NCBI GenBank assembly: GCA_910589665.1
Contig: CAJUTR010000007.1
Location: forward strand, 29,885 to 93,884
Length of the DNA stretch: 64,000 bases
Reading direction: 5' to 3'
Source of the DNA: an uncultured Eubacterium sp.
GTDB taxonomy: Bacteria > Bacillota > Clostridia > Lachnospirales > Lachnospiraceae
A program made the position numbers and the translations under genes. Shown piece after piece: positions 62,342-64,000 of the stretch (within the stretch, counting starts at the first letter, position 1; every line of letters starts with the position of its first letter). Under the pieces are notes generated by a model. It saw only the letters and a list, made by a program, of their open reading frames with translations. It did not search any database and was not told where the DNA came from.

Positions 62342-63214
62342 TTACTCATCTTTTTTAAAGCTTACATGATCTAAACTCTTTCGGATCAGTATAACAAGTA
62401 TACTAATTACAGATATGCCATATAATACGGAATAAACCATAGAATTTGGCCCTATATTTAATGTGCTTTCTGCGATACTATATACTCTAAATGGAGAAAT
62501 CCTACTCCACATCTTTACCAGTGGATTTATTTTATATAGTTCACTGATCAATACAGAATCTATATAATAGCCTCCAAAAACAAAAGCAACCGCATATGTT
62601 GTCTTTTTTCTTAAGGATAACAAAACAAATAATAAGCCAACTGACATTCCTTCTAAAATCATAAGCAGGATATTGAAACCGCCCACCACATTAGGATTAT
62701 ACACAAACATATCCGGATAATACATCTCTACACCTTCTACGCCTACCTCATAAGGTCCCTTACTCAACGATGTATATGCCGCATCACTCCAGGAGTTGTC
62801 CAGTGTAACATGTCCGCCACTCGTTAAAAATAATATCACAAATATAAACAGGTTTATGATAAGCACAATACAAAACACATAACACAATTGACTTCTAACC
62901 CATAATCTCTTGTTCATTCTGACCAGGCTATATGAAAAACCTGGATGAAAGAAAAAAATGCCACAGGAAAATAAAGCTATGCCGATTTTATATATCATTC
63001 CTGTATAGTAACCAGCCCCAAAAAACGTACTGAGTTCAAAGATATTCAATTTATCTTCATGTTGTAACAACCAGCTGGATATTCCACCAAAGGTATATAC
63101 AAGATAACATAGAACGATTATCGAAAAAAAATAAAGGACCGGATTTAAAAATTCATATTTTAAAGATAAGCCAACAATCCTTCTTGTTTTTATAGTATGT
63201 TTAAAACTTTCCAT
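62342..63214 (-). CDS. ABC transporter permease, ABC-2-like
   Basis: The 290-residue membrane protein has about six hydrophobic segments (about 27-50, 72-92, 108-130, 183-202, 207-225 and 258-283) and a large loop with DMFVYNPNVVGGFN. The sequence is too diverged for a named family. It overlaps the preceding permease by 14 bases and precedes the ATPase gene, so all are one operon. Confidence 0.82.
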   Translation of the reverse strand: MESFKHTIKTRRIVGLSLKYEFLNPVLYFFSIIVLCYLVYTFGGISSWLLQHEDKLNIFELSTFFGAGYYTGMIYKIGIALFSCGIFFFHPGFSYSLVRMNKRLWVRSQLCYVFCIVLIINLFIFVILFLTSGGHVTLDNSWSDAAYTSLSKGPYEVGVEGVEMYYPDMFVYNPNVVGGFNILLMILEGMSVGLLFVLLSLRKKTTYAVAFVFGGYYIDSVLISELYKINPLVKMWSRISPFRVYSIAESTLNIGPNSMVYSVLYGISVISILVILIRKSLDHVSFKKDE

Positions 63215-63905
63215 TCACAAATCTCCTTTTAAAAATCATATAATAAGAAATAATAGCGAACAAACAAAGAAAAAACGGATATAAAAAGCAATAAAGCATT
63301 CCGCCCAAACTTTCTGTCAAAGTAGTACCAGCGAATGACGCATACGTCAAATCCAAATATGGGATTCCTAAAACTAATGCTAACATTTGAAAAACACGAA
63401 ATACGATCCATGGCATCGCAAAAACAATATATTTGTTCTTTACAAAACAAGCTATGATCATCGTAAAAAATGCGCCAGGAAGTATCTGTAATACATACGA
63501 TAGGTATACTAATAAGTAGCTCAACATTACATTGTTTTTCACTATGTTTTCAAAGATACCTAGTCCTTGTAATTTTCGTGCATCGTATTCATTAAAAGAA
63601 AAATCGCAATCATATGCCTTACAAATCAGAAAAAAAACGAGCAATACAATAAATCCCATTCCCATAACCGATGTAAAAACAGCCATAACTTGATCAAATA
63701 TGTATTTTCTTTTACTAGTTCTAACAATTTGATAATATGCTACTCTTTTTTTTATTTCATCCGAAAAGATCACTAAAAATGGCAGTGGTGATAAAACCAT
63801 AGCAACAATATGTCCTGAGCCATATACTGCTGCACATTGATAACACTCCAATGCCTCATCTTGTACAATCAATGACTGATAAGACCCTGCTATGAAAGTC
63901 AACAA
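63201..63905 (-). CDS. ABC transporter permease, N-terminus uncertain
   Basis: The 234-residue product has about six membrane segments and fits the second half of a two-permease ABC-2 exporter. The only start in the visible frame is a poor TTG pair near 63905 with no ribosome-binding site. The frame stays open further upstream, to 63968, and there encodes RAIYRLLFFSKIFWISIIIT, which looks like the real basic N-terminus plus first membrane helix, but it is preceded by an in-frame TAG (63969-63971) without an ATG, GTG or TTG. The 5' end may therefore be damaged, or a mutation or non-standard start may be involved. The window ends 29 bases beyond. Confidence 0.7.
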   Translation of the reverse strand: MLTFIAGSYQSLIVQDEALECYQCAAVYGSGHIVAMVLSPLPFLVIFSDEIKKRVAYYQIVRTSKRKYIFDQVMAVFTSVMGMGFIVLLVFFLICKAYDCDFSFNEYDARKLQGLGIFENIVKNNVMLSYLLVYLSYVLQILPGAFFTMIIACFVKNKYIVFAMPWIVFRVFQMLALVLGIPYLDLTYASFAGTTLTESLGGMLYCFLYPFFLCLFAIISYYMIFKRRFVNGKF

Positions 63906-64000
63906 TGTTATAATAATGGAAATCCAAAAAATCTTACTAAAAAATAGTAAACGGTAGATAGCGCGTACCTATACAAAACCGGAGCAAACCTGTATGATAG

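Overview
The window comes from a spore-forming, fibre-degrading anaerobic Firmicute, most likely a Lachnospiraceae-type gut Clostridium. The evidence is a complete spoIIIAA-AH operon, an alpha/beta-type small acid-soluble spore protein, RecU, an ArgR/NusB/XseAB/IspA/Dxs housekeeping block in the usual clostridial order, a eukaryote-like NADP isocitrate dehydrogenase, and several secreted xylan-active enzymes. Nearly all genes lie on the minus strand. Only an AP2-domain gene (9143-9967), a radical SAM fragment (57806-58003) and aroE (59910-60662) are on the plus strand. No rRNA, tRNA or CRISPR array was seen.

Layout. 1-1000: the end of a locus encoding a secreted protein and a pterin-synthase-like protein that, from recalled family knowledge, accompany the XrtG exosortase-like system; the pterin-like gene carries an 81-bp in-frame tandem duplication. 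1013-2218: icd. 2487-8929: an apparent operon for a von Willebrand A surface protein, a soluble chemoreceptor-like protein and a secreted GH43 enzyme; the two secreted products share a basic leucine-rich C-terminal module. 9143-9967: an AP2/HNH-like protein. 9983-14304: pheS-pheT-vanZ-membrane protein. 14685-23572: a xylan locus (SGNH esterase, Big2 protein, GH115 alpha-glucuronidase, GH43 with Fn3). 23663-29130: trkA-trkH-pyridoxamine kinase-GH51 arabinofuranosidase-Cys-rich protein. 29338-29696: a deleted group II intron sitting directly behind a transcription terminator. 29805-42866: one 13-kb gene for a giant surface protein of about 4,350 residues. 43154-52467: spore protein, recU, yebC, argR, nadK, a dxs-tlyA fusion, ispA, xseB, xseA, nusB and asp23. 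52539-57666: spoIIIAH to spoIIIAA. 57806-59736: a truncated radical SAM gene and two small secreted proteins. 59910-60662: aroE. 60723-63905: a visibly AT-rich lipoprotein and ABC-transporter cluster that runs into the right edge with a damaged-looking first permease.

How the parts fit. The secreted esterase, alpha-glucuronidase and GH43 enzymes would strip acetyl, glucuronyl and arabinosyl groups from glucuronoarabinoxylan outside the cell, and the leaderless GH51 enzyme would finish arabino-oligosaccharides inside. No sugar transporter or dedicated regulator is present here. None of the complete secreted proteins in the window has an LPXTG sorting signal; most instead carry Thr/Pro-rich linkers and very Lys-rich terminal modules (LRR_5, Fn3 or Big2). 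This suggests a shared sortase-independent, possibly electrostatic, way of staying on the cell surface. The most unusual single gene is the fused dxs-tlyA (933 residues). Start codons were chosen from visible ribosome-binding sites, so several genes are shorter than their longest open frame.
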